Origin: Chaetoceros tenuissimus
Lineage: Eukaryota > Bacillariophyta > Thalassiosirophyceae > Chaetocerotales > Chaetocerotaceae
Direction: 5' to 3'
Assembly (NCBI GenBank): GCA_021927905.1
Contig: BLLK01000062.1
Coordinates: forward strand, 1,364,001 to 1,428,000
DNA length: 64,000 nucleotides
Part shown: positions 30,954 through 40,916 of the stretch, in pieces
How the letters are laid out: the number at the start of each line of letters is the position of its first letter
Numbering within the stretch: position 1 is the first letter of the stretch
Program-made: the position numbers and the translations under genes
Notes under the pieces: model-generated
What the model was told of the DNA's origin: nothing
Seen by the model: the letters and a program-made list of their open reading frames with translations, nothing else
Databases searched by the model: none

Positions 30954-31251
30954 CCCATGTTTTCTTTCAAGTCTCTTTCTTTGAACATGAACACTTGAGT
31001 CGTGAAAATTGAAATTTTTGTTTGATAGAAAATAATTACCCATTCCCGTTAAATCTGTAGTTTATGAAGTTGGGCAACTAAATCCATCGAAAATGTCACA
31101 GTTCAACGCATGGAAATTTGAAAAGGTTCGCAATTCGAAAATTCATGTCTTTCTACTTTTTCTATCTCATCAATGCGGGCCATTGCCATCTCCTTAGCTA
31201 TCTCTATTCAGTAGAATAAAAGTGAGAAAGTATCAAAGTAATGTTTTGTAA
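30954..31251. other. Unique spacer sequence left of the membrane-protein gene
   Basis: About 300 bp outside both arms. It should hold the promoter and 5' UTR of the following gene. No motif stands out. Confidence 0.45.
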
Positions 31252-32949
31252 ATGGTTGTTTCAACCTATGAACCAGTGAGTAGAACATACATTGCTACCA
31301 AAATGTCGCTATCTTTACTGGTTTGTTTCAGATTTACTAATCTTCCATCCTTTTTAAAGCCATTTCCAATACGGGCCTTTAATAGGGTTCCAAGGTTTAA
31401 CCATGAAATCGACTTGACAAAAATATATGATGAGGAAGTCATGACTATTGATAAAACTGCTTTAATAGACTATGTGAAGGGAACTTTCTTCGTAGCCGCT
31501 TGTTGCTTGGCATTATTTTTCTTTTGGCTGGCTTGCCTTGTAGTAATGAAATTGATAGGTAAACGAGCAGGGATTGCTGCGGGTCATCCTTTCGAAGAGG
31601 CAACTCATGGAGCTACTTGTCGACAAGTCATGACCAGATATCTCCTCCTATTTTCTTCTTTATTGATGGGAATGAGTGGATTAATTTTCGTTGTAAAAGG
31701 AACACAGAGTATAAGCAACGTTTTCGATGACATCTTTGATGGTATTTATGGTTTATCAGATATCGCTGACTCTGTGGTCAATATCACTGATGAATTCATT
31801 GCATTCAGTAGTAATACTTTAGGATTGAAGGAAGAAATTGTAGTTGAACTCGAGAAAAGGATATGTGAACCAGACGGCAGCGGTGGGATCGCTGATAACT
31901 TTGACAATTCTGCCCAACAAGTAGTAAATGTTCTTGGAGCTTTACAAGATTTTTCTTTGTCTGACTTGGTAGAAATTCGAACCACATTTGCTACAAAGTT
32001 TGATATGGTAACAGATGACTTTTATGATATTACTGGTGTTGGAAAAAAATATGCAGAACCAATGTACATGTGGATTCCAATTCTTATATTTGGTTTGGGA
32101 ATATTCATTGGGACCATTCTTGCATGGAAAGCAAGAATTCCATGTTCCGGAATGTTTTTCTGCTTACAGTCTTGGACACTGTTGCCGGTCTTTTTCTTAA
32201 TTATTGTTATCATGGTTATTGTTCTAGCAATTAGCAGCATTGCACTTGTAGTAAATAGTGATGTGTGCATGGGAGGCGAAAGTAAGAAACCTGAAGGATT
32301 TGTGGAGCTCGTTATTCAAAAGGGGAAATTCGAAGGAGATATGCTGAATGCAGCATACTACTATGTCGTGGATGTAAGTGTTTTTAAACTTTCTTCGGGG
32401 CAAAAAGTTTTTTCTCTAACATATCTTGTTCAGAGCTGTGTAGGTGAATACGAGAGAAAGGGATTTGTAGAGATGTTAGTAAGTGATTTAGGACAAGCTA
32501 CTGAAAGTCTAAATGTAGTTATGACCATGATTCAAAAAGAGCCTGACAACATAAAAGCGACATGTGGAATTTCACAAGAAAGACTTGATGGGCTTGCAAA
32601 GATTGTCAAGGACTCGCAAAATTCATTCTCGTATCTCTCTGAACTTGCTCGTGAAACAGTCACAATATTAGAATGCAAGCCAATCAATGACATATTCCTA
32701 TCATTTTATCATGACGCATTATGTACGAATGGACCTCAAAGTTTAATGTGGATATTCGCGACGTTGATGATAGTAACCATCTTGGGAATGCTAACATTTT
32801 TGAATCGCGGTGCAATGCTTCCATCAATTCGTAGAGAAGCCATTACCAGAAAACAATCAAAACAAGATGTTCACACGCTGATAGAAGAAAGTAAGAGATT
32901 TGAAACAGATGATGATAGCTCGGTAGAACAAAAACAAACAAGAATTTAG
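31252..32949 (+). CDS. Five-TM membrane protein, prominin/tweety-like topology, two exons
   Basis: Exons 31252-32373 and 32434-32949, with a 60-nt in-frame intron recognised by GTAAGT...TTCAG. The product is about 545 residues. Five hydrophobic segments are seen: two near 75-97 and 128-148, two near 275-295 and 310-335, and one about 50 residues from the end. Two long loops between segments 2-3 and 4-5 contain paired cysteines. The order N-TM-TM-long loop-TM-TM-long loop-TM-C is that of prominins and tweety proteins, but no family motif was confirmed. The start could instead be the ATG at 31303. The last 99 bp lie in arm C, and a broken copy of them lies in arm B. Function is unknown. Confidence 0.7.
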   Translation: MVVSTYEPVSRTYIATKMSLSLLVCFRFTNLPSFLKPFPIRAFNRVPRFNHEIDLTKIYDEEVMTIDKTALIDYVKGTFFVAACCLALFFFWLACLVVMKLIGKRAGIAAGHPFEEATHGATCRQVMTRYLLLFSSLLMGMSGLIFVVKGTQSISNVFDDIFDGIYGLSDIADSVVNITDEFIAFSSNTLGLKEEIVVELEKRICEPDGSGGIADNFDNSAQQVVNVLGALQDFSLSDLVEIRTTFATKFDMVTDDFYDITGVGKKYAEPMYMWIPILIFGLGIFIGTILAWKARIPCSGMFFCLQSWTLLPVFFLIIVIMVIVLAISSIALVVNSDVCMGGESKKPEGFVELVIQKGKFEGDMLNAAYYYVVDVSVFKLSSGQKVFSLTYLVQSCVGEYERKGFVEMLVSDLGQATESLNVVMTMIQKEPDNIKATCGISQERLDGLAKIVKDSQNSFSYLSELARETVTILECKPINDIFLSFYHDALCTNGPQSLMWIFATLMIVTILGMLTFLNRGAMLPSIRREAITRKQSKQDVHTLIEESKRFETDDDSSVEQKQTRI

Positions 32950-33011
32950 ATGGGAAATATACAAACCTAATAGATAGAAGCATAGATACATACCACAAAA
33001 ACAAGACAAAC

Positions 33012-33665
33012 ATTAACGTACATAGGGAAATGGGGCATAGACACGGGGAACAACAACAAACAACAGCATAAATGAATAATGAATGATTATGCATACCATA
33101 CTCTCGACTCAAGCATTTAGACAGCATTGGTGACTGAGTACTAGGCACTCCTTGAAAAGATACTAAAGATGGTATTATCCACTAACTCATATAAATATGC
33201 TTTTCATAGCAGGATGAGTGATGAGTTCACTATTCAAATTTACTTGGACCACAACGAGAAAAACAGTAATGCACATGAATGTGTATGGTATTTCGTTATA
33301 CTGCTGGCTGCTCCTGGATATCTCCTTTTTTGCTCTCATTAACGTACGTATAGGGAAATGGGGCACAGACACGGGGAACAACAACAAACAACAGCATAAA
33401 TGAATAATGAATGATTATGCATACCATACTCTCGACTCAAGCATTTAGACAGCATTGGTGACTGAGTACTAGGCACTCCTTGAAAAGATACTAAAGATGG
33501 AACTATCCACTAACTCATATAAATATGCTTTTCATAGCAGGATGAGTGATGAGTTCACTATTCAAATTTACTTGGACCACAACGAGAAAAACAGTAATGC
33601 ACATGAATGTGTATGGTATTTCGTTATACTGCTGGCTGCTCCTGGATATCTCCTTTTTTGCTCTC
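33012..33665. repeat. Two tandem copies of the 327-bp repeat (inverted) upstream of NRT2 copy C
   Basis: Units at 33012-33337 (326 bp) and 33338-33665 (328 bp), in opposite orientation to those of copy A. As in copy A, the unit nearer to NRT2 carries the 2-bp longer ACGTACGT run. Confidence 0.92.
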
Positions 33666-33995
33666 ATGTCTCATGTCCATACTTACAAAGACAAGAATAC
33701 GTATTTACTATATTGAGTCGTTTAGACGCAAATATCAGCAATCACATTCATTAGCACTAAAAATGTTTCCTAAATTTCATTTGATTCTATCTTTGGTAAC
33801 ATCCATAGAGTCAACAAACACACCTAGGTACTTGCATCATACATATTCTCTACTAATAGCACTGATGTAGACAAGAAATGGTAAGAACAAGTATACATAC
33901 TACAGTACAATGTATAAATACATTTACACACTTTGGCAAACCATCAACGCACTCGGAACATTCCAATGACTGATCTTCCTTTGGGACAAAATTAC

Positions 33996-34009
33996 ATGCC
34001 GATCGGCAT
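33996..34009. promoter_or_regulatory. 14-bp perfect palindrome upstream of NRT2 copy C
   Basis: ATGCCGATCGGCAT, as in the upstream regions of copies A and B. Confidence 0.4.
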
Positions 34010-34176
34010 CATCCGTGCCGTCACACCAGAAGTTTCAAAATGTGATCAAATGTGATGAAGAGGATCAGTGAGCAGCAGAGAAAGATAGATGCTGCTTACG
34101 TATTCCAAACCCCTTCAAAGTGTTGGCGAAAGAAACTTCTACGAAATTGTGAGAAGATTGTGGACAAAAAGGAGAT

Positions 34177-34191
34177 CGGTTTTTCAAACCG
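34177..34191. promoter_or_regulatory. Palindrome CGG-N9-CCG upstream of NRT2 copy C
   Basis: CGGTTTTTCAAACCG, the reverse complement of the sites at 24857-24871 and 29940-29954, at the same distance from the start codon. Confidence 0.4.
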
Positions 34192-34413
34192 TGATTTACT
34201 ATTGCCCCTCTGTCATATATGGCTTATTCGTAGCTAAATTACTCCCATACACTCATTTTTCTTTAAAACTCTGGAAGAACTCCTGACACAAATTCCGGAG
34301 GAAGAAGAAGATAGACCAGAATTCAAAAATTTTCTGAAAGATTTTTTCTCAAAGTCGGTGCTACATCCTCTCATAAATTCAAACTTTGCAAAGTTCAAAA
34401 GCATATCATCACA

Positions 34414-35853
34414 ATGGCTGAGATTGATCAAGGAAAAGATTACGAATTCAAGAAGTACAAGACCTACTCTGTTGCTGTAGATCCTAACCAGGGAGATAAG
34501 GCATCAGAGATCAAGCTCTGTAACTTCGCTAGACCACATATGCGTGCATTCCACTGCTCATGGTGGTGCTTCTTCGTAGCGTTTTTCATCTGGTTCGCAA
34601 TTGCTCCTCTTCTTTCTGAGGTTAAGTTGACTCTTGGAATCTCCAAGCAGGATATCTGGACTTCCAACATTTGCTCTGTAGCTGGAACCATCTTCATGCG
34701 TTTCCTTCTTGGACCCATGTGTGATAAGTTTGGAGCACGTGTCCTTATGGGATCCGTACTTATGGCTGCATCCATTCCATGTGCACTTATCGGACTTGTC
34801 AACAGTGCTACAACCCTTGCTGCTACTCGTTTCTTCATTGGTCTTGGAGGATCTACTTTCGTTATGTGTCAATACTGGTCTACTTCTATGTTCGCAAAGG
34901 AGGTTGTTGGAACTGCGAATGCTCTTTGTGGAGGATGGGGTAACCTTGGAGGTGGAGTAACCCAGCTTGTTATGGGATCTGTACTTTTCCCTCTTTTCAA
35001 GCAAGGAATGTCTCCTGAGATGGCTTGGAGAACTGTTTCTATTGTACCAGCTTGTGTTGGATTCTTGACCGGATACACCATTATCAAGATTGCTGATGAT
35101 TGTCCAAAGGGTAACTACAAGGATATGAAGGAGAATGGAATCATGCCTGAGGTTTCCGCAGCTGCTTCTTTCCGTGATGGAGCAATGAACTTCAACACTT
35201 GGCTTCTTTTCATTCAGTACGCATGTTGTTTCGGAGTTGAGTTAACCATGAACAATGCTTCCGCTTCCTACTTCAAGTCTACCTTCAGTCTTACTACCGA
35301 GTCTGCTGCTGCAATTGCTTCTATTTTTGGATGGATGAATCTTTTCGCTCGTGGTCTTGGAGGATTCCTTTCTGATAAGATGAACGCTAAGGCAGGAATG
35401 CGTGGACGTCTTTGGGTACAGATGATTCTTCTCCTTCTTGAGGGAGTTATGGTTCTTATCTTTGCACGTACCAAGTCTCTTGGACTTTCCATCTTCATTC
35501 TTGTCATCTTCTCTTGTATGGTACAGGGAGCTGAGGGAGCTACTTACGGAATTGTACCATACGTTGATGGACCAGCTACTGGATCTATCTCTGGAATTGT
35601 TGGAGCTGGAGGAAACTCCGGAGCTGTTGCTTTCGGACTTTGCTTCCGTCAGTTGCCAAAGTCTTCCACTGCTTTCAACATCATGGGATTCTCCATTATT
35701 GGATCTGCTGTTCTTACCTTCCTTATCAACATCAAGGATCACCGTAACCTTATTGGAGGAGAGGACTCTGCTGCTGTCAAGGCTGCTTGGCAGAGATCTG
35801 CTGAGACTACCCTCAGCACTCCAGCTGGAGATGAGTTCGCTGATGACGCTTAA
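34414..35853 (+). CDS. NRT2: High-affinity nitrate transporter NRT2, copy C
   Basis: Intronless, 479 residues, same protein as copies A and B but on the opposite strand. Residues 36-66 lead into the first membrane segment, and the porter signatures sit at 173-181 and 398-404. The cytoplasmic tail (about 440-479) is acidic and Ser/Thr/Ala-rich. Codon use is strongly biased, with a visibly higher GC at third positions than the flanking genes. It is convergent with the complete AASDH-type gene. Because both arm C edges fall in intact genes, this is the best candidate for the original NRT2 locus from which B and A arose. Confidence 0.97.
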   Translation: MAEIDQGKDYEFKKYKTYSVAVDPNQGDKASEIKLCNFARPHMRAFHCSWWCFFVAFFIWFAIAPLLSEVKLTLGISKQDIWTSNICSVAGTIFMRFLLGPMCDKFGARVLMGSVLMAASIPCALIGLVNSATTLAATRFFIGLGGSTFVMCQYWSTSMFAKEVVGTANALCGGWGNLGGGVTQLVMGSVLFPLFKQGMSPEMAWRTVSIVPACVGFLTGYTIIKIADDCPKGNYKDMKENGIMPEVSAAASFRDGAMNFNTWLLFIQYACCFGVELTMNNASASYFKSTFSLTTESAAAIASIFGWMNLFARGLGGFLSDKMNAKAGMRGRLWVQMILLLLEGVMVLIFARTKSLGLSIFILVIFSCMVQGAEGATYGIVPYVDGPATGSISGIVGAGGNSGAVAFGLCFRQLPKSSTAFNIMGFSIIGSAVLTFLINIKDHRNLIGGEDSAAVKAAWQRSAETTLSTPAGDEFADDA

Positions 35854-36672
35854 ATATAGTCATCAGTGACAATCATAAATATATCTTTGTGGAGTTGTGC
35901 GTCATCTGCTGTCTTGTGTAAGAATACAGCGGAGGTGAATTTTTTCGTCAGCAACTGAACAAAACATTTTTGGCTACAAGTGTCCTTTGTTTGGAGATTT
36001 CATTTTTAACTATCTAGATAATGAGTAACAGTATAACATGTATTTTTATCACAATTCTATTACTCATATGAGTAGGACGTAGTTGGAAACGCTTATATTG
36101 ACGGATATACATATGTAGTCGGTTGGTGGTCAATTGTGCTGACATCACCTTTTTTCTTTCTTTGTTGCTCTTCTAGGACAATCCAAACCACGCGAAATCA
36201 TCGATTAGTTTTGACTAATTTCTTTACCCACATCCTGCACATCCTTTGTGATTTATAAAATCGGCATTTTCTTGAACATATGAAAGCAAGAGATATTAAA
36301 CATCATTAGACTCATTTCTCTCATCGATGTATGAATCAAAGTGAACAAAAAAGATCTATTTGGGCTGCGCAAAGAGAGAGAACGGTATACCCTTTTGACT
36401 TTTGGCGTAGAAATTTCATCTTAATTCTTCTCTTTTACCTCATTTTTAGAATCCAGCCAACGTCAGTTCACTGCTCATGGTACCGACTCTGAAGTCGTGT
36501 CGACTCTTCAAGACGTCAGCAAGCGATACTTATCTTAGAGAATGAAACACGTACGGGCATGAAGGCCAAGAAGACTGGTATTCCGACCATCTGATTGTTA
36601 CAAAGTGAAGTGCAATGGTGGTAAGTGTGTAGGCAGTGATTTCATATTATAGGAAAAATAGGACTTTAAATT
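35854..36672. other. Intergenic region between convergent NRT2 copy C and AASDH-type gene
   Basis: Counterpart of 27461-28277 in inverted orientation. It contains the 3' flanks of two convergent genes. One small difference from copies A and B is two extra bases in the ATTTCATTTTTAAC run near 36000. No gene is seen. Confidence 0.6.
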
Positions 36673-39600
36673 TCATTTTTGACTAAGCTGAAGTAGGTGG
36701 AGTTTACTGTCTCGACATCCAATCAACATTTGGTTAACATGTATCTGTGTAGGACTACCAAAGATTTCAGCCTCGAGGGAAAACGGCGAACCCGAGGGCT
36801 CACCATTTACTCCAATAACATAAACCTTGCCACTAATGTCTGCAAACACCAGCTTCTCATTACTTGCAAGAGCTGAGGAGAGAATCGGCGAATTGACCTT
36901 TTTCTGCCACTGAATGATTCCATTGGCATCGATACATCTAAAGCTTCCGTCGTGACTACCAAAGACAATATATCGACCTGACTGTCTGCATTTTGAAAAG
37001 ATTGGTCTATCTTCCGTAGTCGTTGTACACCACTTTATCTCTCCCGAGTCAACATCAAGTCCTCTTACATTCCCATCTATACCACAAGTTGCAATGACAT
37101 TGGTGCCTGAAAATATTTCAGGAGTACTGTAAATAGCGGACCAAAGATCAAGTGACCATAAGTACTTGAAAGAGTCTGCACTAAAAGATACGCATGTCAC
37201 ACTTCCTTTCCAACTACACGAGGCAACAAGTACTTTCTGTTCATTCGTGCAATCTCTTGGCAGTAAACATGGATCGGCTTTGATTGCTCCCCCTAGACCA
37301 TTTCTTCTGCATAACACTTCTCCAGTAGCAGCGTCGAAATAAGATAAATAGCCATCGAAAGATCCACTTACTAAACGAACGCAGTTTTCACTATTCTCAA
37401 ATTGAAATGGTACAACTTTATTCTTGATTTCGCCATCATTATCATGTACCCATGCCTGCGTCAATCCATTTTCATCCAAAAAGAAGCTATGAATGCACCC
37501 TTTAGAATTTTGGCTTGTAGAAACATACGAAGGCACAAACACTAAGACGCGTGGGTTTTGTGATTGTGGCTGTACGAAACTGAGATCGCCTTCGACCTTT
37601 CCCCTGACAAGAGTTCGATGTAGAACTAGATTCTTATGCGCATCTATACAAGCAATATCTGGATAGAGATTGAGACATTGAGGATGAGAAGAGTTTCGTC
37701 ATAAAATTCAAGACAGAACAAAGTTTCAGAAGTACAAACCTACCTCCTCCCTGCGATGCGCAAACAACAATCATTTTTATTCCAAATCTGATGACTACAG
37801 GACAGGAGTCAACGCACATGAGCATTGGTACTTCCCATACCTTTAGCAAGCTGCATGTCTTATCATTATTGTACTTAGACATCATTGAGAGACCTCCCAA
37901 AGACGCAAGATCTAGTGTCACTTCATCAGTGTTTTGTACTCGAGGTTTCTTCAAAGGAGGTACCGAGTTGCGACCAAACTGGAGAATTTGTAATACTTCT
38001 TCAATGGGTAATTGCATAATGTCAGCTGTTGAAATTGTATCATCGATTGGAATAAGATTTCTTTTCTTACAATCAGCCATTATACGATCGTAAATGGAAA
38101 TTGCTTTCATACTATCTCCTCCTAGCTCGACGAACGATGAGTCCAACAGGAATTCTGTCTTATTCCTACCAATACCAAGACCTGATGCGAATATTGATAA
38201 AATTGTGTCTATAGGATGAATGGAAGTTGATTAGATATGGAAATAACATCGAATCTTTCTAAAAGATGGGTTCCTAAAGTGGACTCACCTCTCAAACTTC
38301 CCAAACCATTAACGCACTCATTTCCTTTTATAGAAGACTCTAGTGATGATTTCACTGTATTGAGAAGAGAACGTTTTGAAATCTTCATAGCTGCACCATT
38401 TGTTGGAAACTTGTCGACTAGAAATATATGATTCGGTATTATGGCCGGATGGCATCGTGATTGCATAATAGATCTTGTTTCTGTGATGATCCTAGAGAAA
38501 GGGAGACTCCCAATGTTAACAGCTGTTGTATCTAAAATGACTGATTCGCCTTCACTTGTTTCTTTTTCATGGTCATAATCTTTTGAAAAAATACTAGATC
38601 CGTCAATCACTGCAACACTCTCAGTTTTTCCATCTATCATAACAAGAAAAGCAGCAAAATCTGACGAATGAACTTTAGTTTCAATGTTTTTTGCTTCAAA
38701 AACATCTGTTAGAGCTAATTCTAAAGCTAACTCTATCTCGGCACTATGAACTCTAACACCTATTGTAAAAAACGGAGATTGGTAGAAGTAGATTTTTGAG
38801 ATGATTACAGACATCCCAAACTCACCATTTATTTTTCCCATTGAAAGAGAACAAATCCCATCTTGGCAGTCACTCTTATCGCGAGGCGCACGTCCAACTA
38901 CATAGATCATTCCTTCTCCATCTTTAAAAACCAAATCCAAAGTATTGAAAAGAATCTCAGATTTTCCATCATCGCAAGTACTTATATCAAAGTTATCTTG
39001 CATTTCAGAGAAATTATTGGCGTAGCATAGCGCAACGCCTTTCCCTTTCACAAAAAGCCTCGAAATTTGAAATGGCTTTTCATTCTCCAACACAAATTGA
39101 TGTTCGTGTATAGGATATCCACAAGGAGTGAGAGATTTGATACATTTATCAATGAACTGATCCCCAGTCTCCTTTCGGATTTCCTTGTTCCAATTATATC
39201 GTAATGCATTTGGGAACCTAGCAAAGTTTGATTCACCATCTTTCGTAGTTACGATCAGGCAAGATACGTCAGCAGAAGTTTCGCTTTGTCCATATAAGTT
39301 AACAAGCAATGCTTTCTTTCTTTTCATCCGTTTTTGGAATAAAGTAGCCAATCCTACTGGGCATGGTTCTCCACTAACAACTATAGTATCAATTGAATCC
39401 AACCATTCCTCATTATTTTTGAAATTTGAATTGGATCGAAAAGCTTGTTCAAGTTGTGTTGGAAGTAGAGTCATCCTAGAAATTTGCACACTATCACGCT
39501 GTGCTAATAAAAGTAATGATTGTATTCCCATTCCCTGCCTGCTTGGATCATAGTCAATTCCGTCCAAAATAATAGGGCAAAATAGTGAAGCCCCACCAAG

Positions 39601-40560
39601 TAAAGTAGCAAAAATTTCAGCCATCGAATCAACAAATGACAATGAAGTCCTCCTCAGAACGACATCATTAATGTTTTCCATGTCCCCTTCCCCTACAATC
39701 ATCCCATCACTCCTGAGCAACTCAATTGTTTCATTATATCCAATTTCACGTCTCATTTGCTGAACAAATGGAAATGTGTCCCATTGCCATTGAATTCTAT
39801 TCAATAAGCCTCTGTATGTTTGAACAACAGCTTTGGGTTTCGAACTAGATCCAGATGTGTATAAAATGTACATGGGGTCTTTGTCTCCATCAATTATATC
39901 AGGAAGGGAAATCTGTTCAAACCCTGTCATGGGAGAAAAAACTTTGCCATCAAATGCACTGATACAAATCACGCGATGAATTCCTAACTGATTTAATTTC
40001 TTCACAGTTGGGTGTGAGTCCAAGTCAGCTTCATTTGAAGAAAATGCTGGTTTATTTTCCCAATCATCCTCTCCTTCTTCAACATACTCTGGCTCTGGAG
40101 TAGCTAGTACTGCAATTGCAGCAACTGGTTTAATTTCTCCCAGAATTTCGCGTAGCCTATGTTCTGAGGTTTTGTGATTTCCTTCTAGAGCAATGGGTAC
40201 AAACACTGTCTTCAATCTTACACAAGCCAGTACAGCAGCCGCTTCTCCACAACTAACCTGATCTGAAACAATCAACACACACTGACTGCAAATTTTCTTG
40301 ATGACCTCTTGGGATGGTAAAGGGCTACTTGAGCTGTTTTCATAAGTTTGAGGTTGAATAGAATGACGAAAATACATCTCACTTGCGATAGTTGAAATAT
40401 TTTCATTCAATTCGGAAAATCCTTTTCGAAGCGGCGGAACCTCGTTCTTCATCCCATTAGTGTTTGTTTCAGTCCTATCATATTCTGAAACGTAGAAGCA
40501 GGTGTCATCTCCATTTGAAGAACAAATCTCTTGGAACTTTTGGAACAAAACTGATGCCAT
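36673..40560 (-). CDS. AASDH: AASDH/ACSF4-type adenylating enzyme (AMP-binding, carrier domain, PQQ propeller), four exons
   Basis: Exons, in order of translation: 40560-38826, 38759-38289, 38208-37744 and 37658-36673; introns of 66, 80 and 85 nt with GTGAGT/GTAGGT donors. The product is 1,218 residues. The adenylation domain has YILYTSGSSSKPKAVVQTY (core A3), NLYGQSET (A5), GKINGVRVHSAEIE (A8, rebuilt by removing the first intron) and NGAAMKISKRSLL (A10 Lys). The carrier domain has LGGDSMKA with the phosphopantetheine Ser at about 768. The C-terminal about 400 residues form a PQQ-type beta-propeller with repeated G-x-x-x-C/G-x-D-A/V blades. Human AASDH (about 1,100 residues) has the same order and is reported to activate beta-alanine. 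The acceptor substrate here is unknown. Confidence 0.9.
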
Positions 40561-40916
40561 TCTTTCGTTTATTGATATTACTTCACTTTCTCCCTTTGTA
40601 AATCAAAAGCAGAACTCGCTTCTTTTAATTTGATCACTGTAGCGCATACAACTTGTTCATCAGAATGTGCAAGTAATTAAGATCCATCAATATACCATAT
40701 ATGTGGTAAGATGATAGAAGATGAATAGACAAATAATGTGAGAAGGCCAGACGAAAAAGGCTATTTCATTCATAACCTATTATCTCATTGAGAAACCAAG
40801 GCCACACAACAAAGCCGAAGGAACAATTACAAACAAAACCACCAACGCAGAGATGAAATTAATTGCTTAAAAATACTACCATACAAATTCATAGCTGTAG
40901 TATTTAGATATTTGCA
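40561..40916. other. Divergent promoter region
   Basis: A 356-bp gap between the leftward AASDH-type gene and the rightward NnrU-like gene, presumably with both promoters. Nothing else is seen. Confidence 0.5.

Larger units (their letters stand above)
32851..38001. repeat. Arm C of a large inverted repeat (5.2 kb), likely source copy
   Basis: Inverted counterpart of arm B (26132-30953). It is 329 bp longer, almost all due to the extra 327-bp repeat unit. Both edges lie inside complete genes (the membrane-protein gene on the left and the AASDH-type gene on the right), so this arm keeps the original gene contexts. The spacer between arms is 1,897 bp. Confidence 0.92.

Noticed and set aside
31252-31345. 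Possible extra intron near the start of the five-TM gene (GTGAGT...TTTCAG)
   Set aside because: Removing it would shift the frame relative to the downstream coding region.
22931-38001. Idea that the NRT2 repeats are a retroelement or LTR pair
   Set aside because: No reverse transcriptase, integrase, primer site or short terminal duplications; edges fall inside host genes and the segments carry host introns and promoters.
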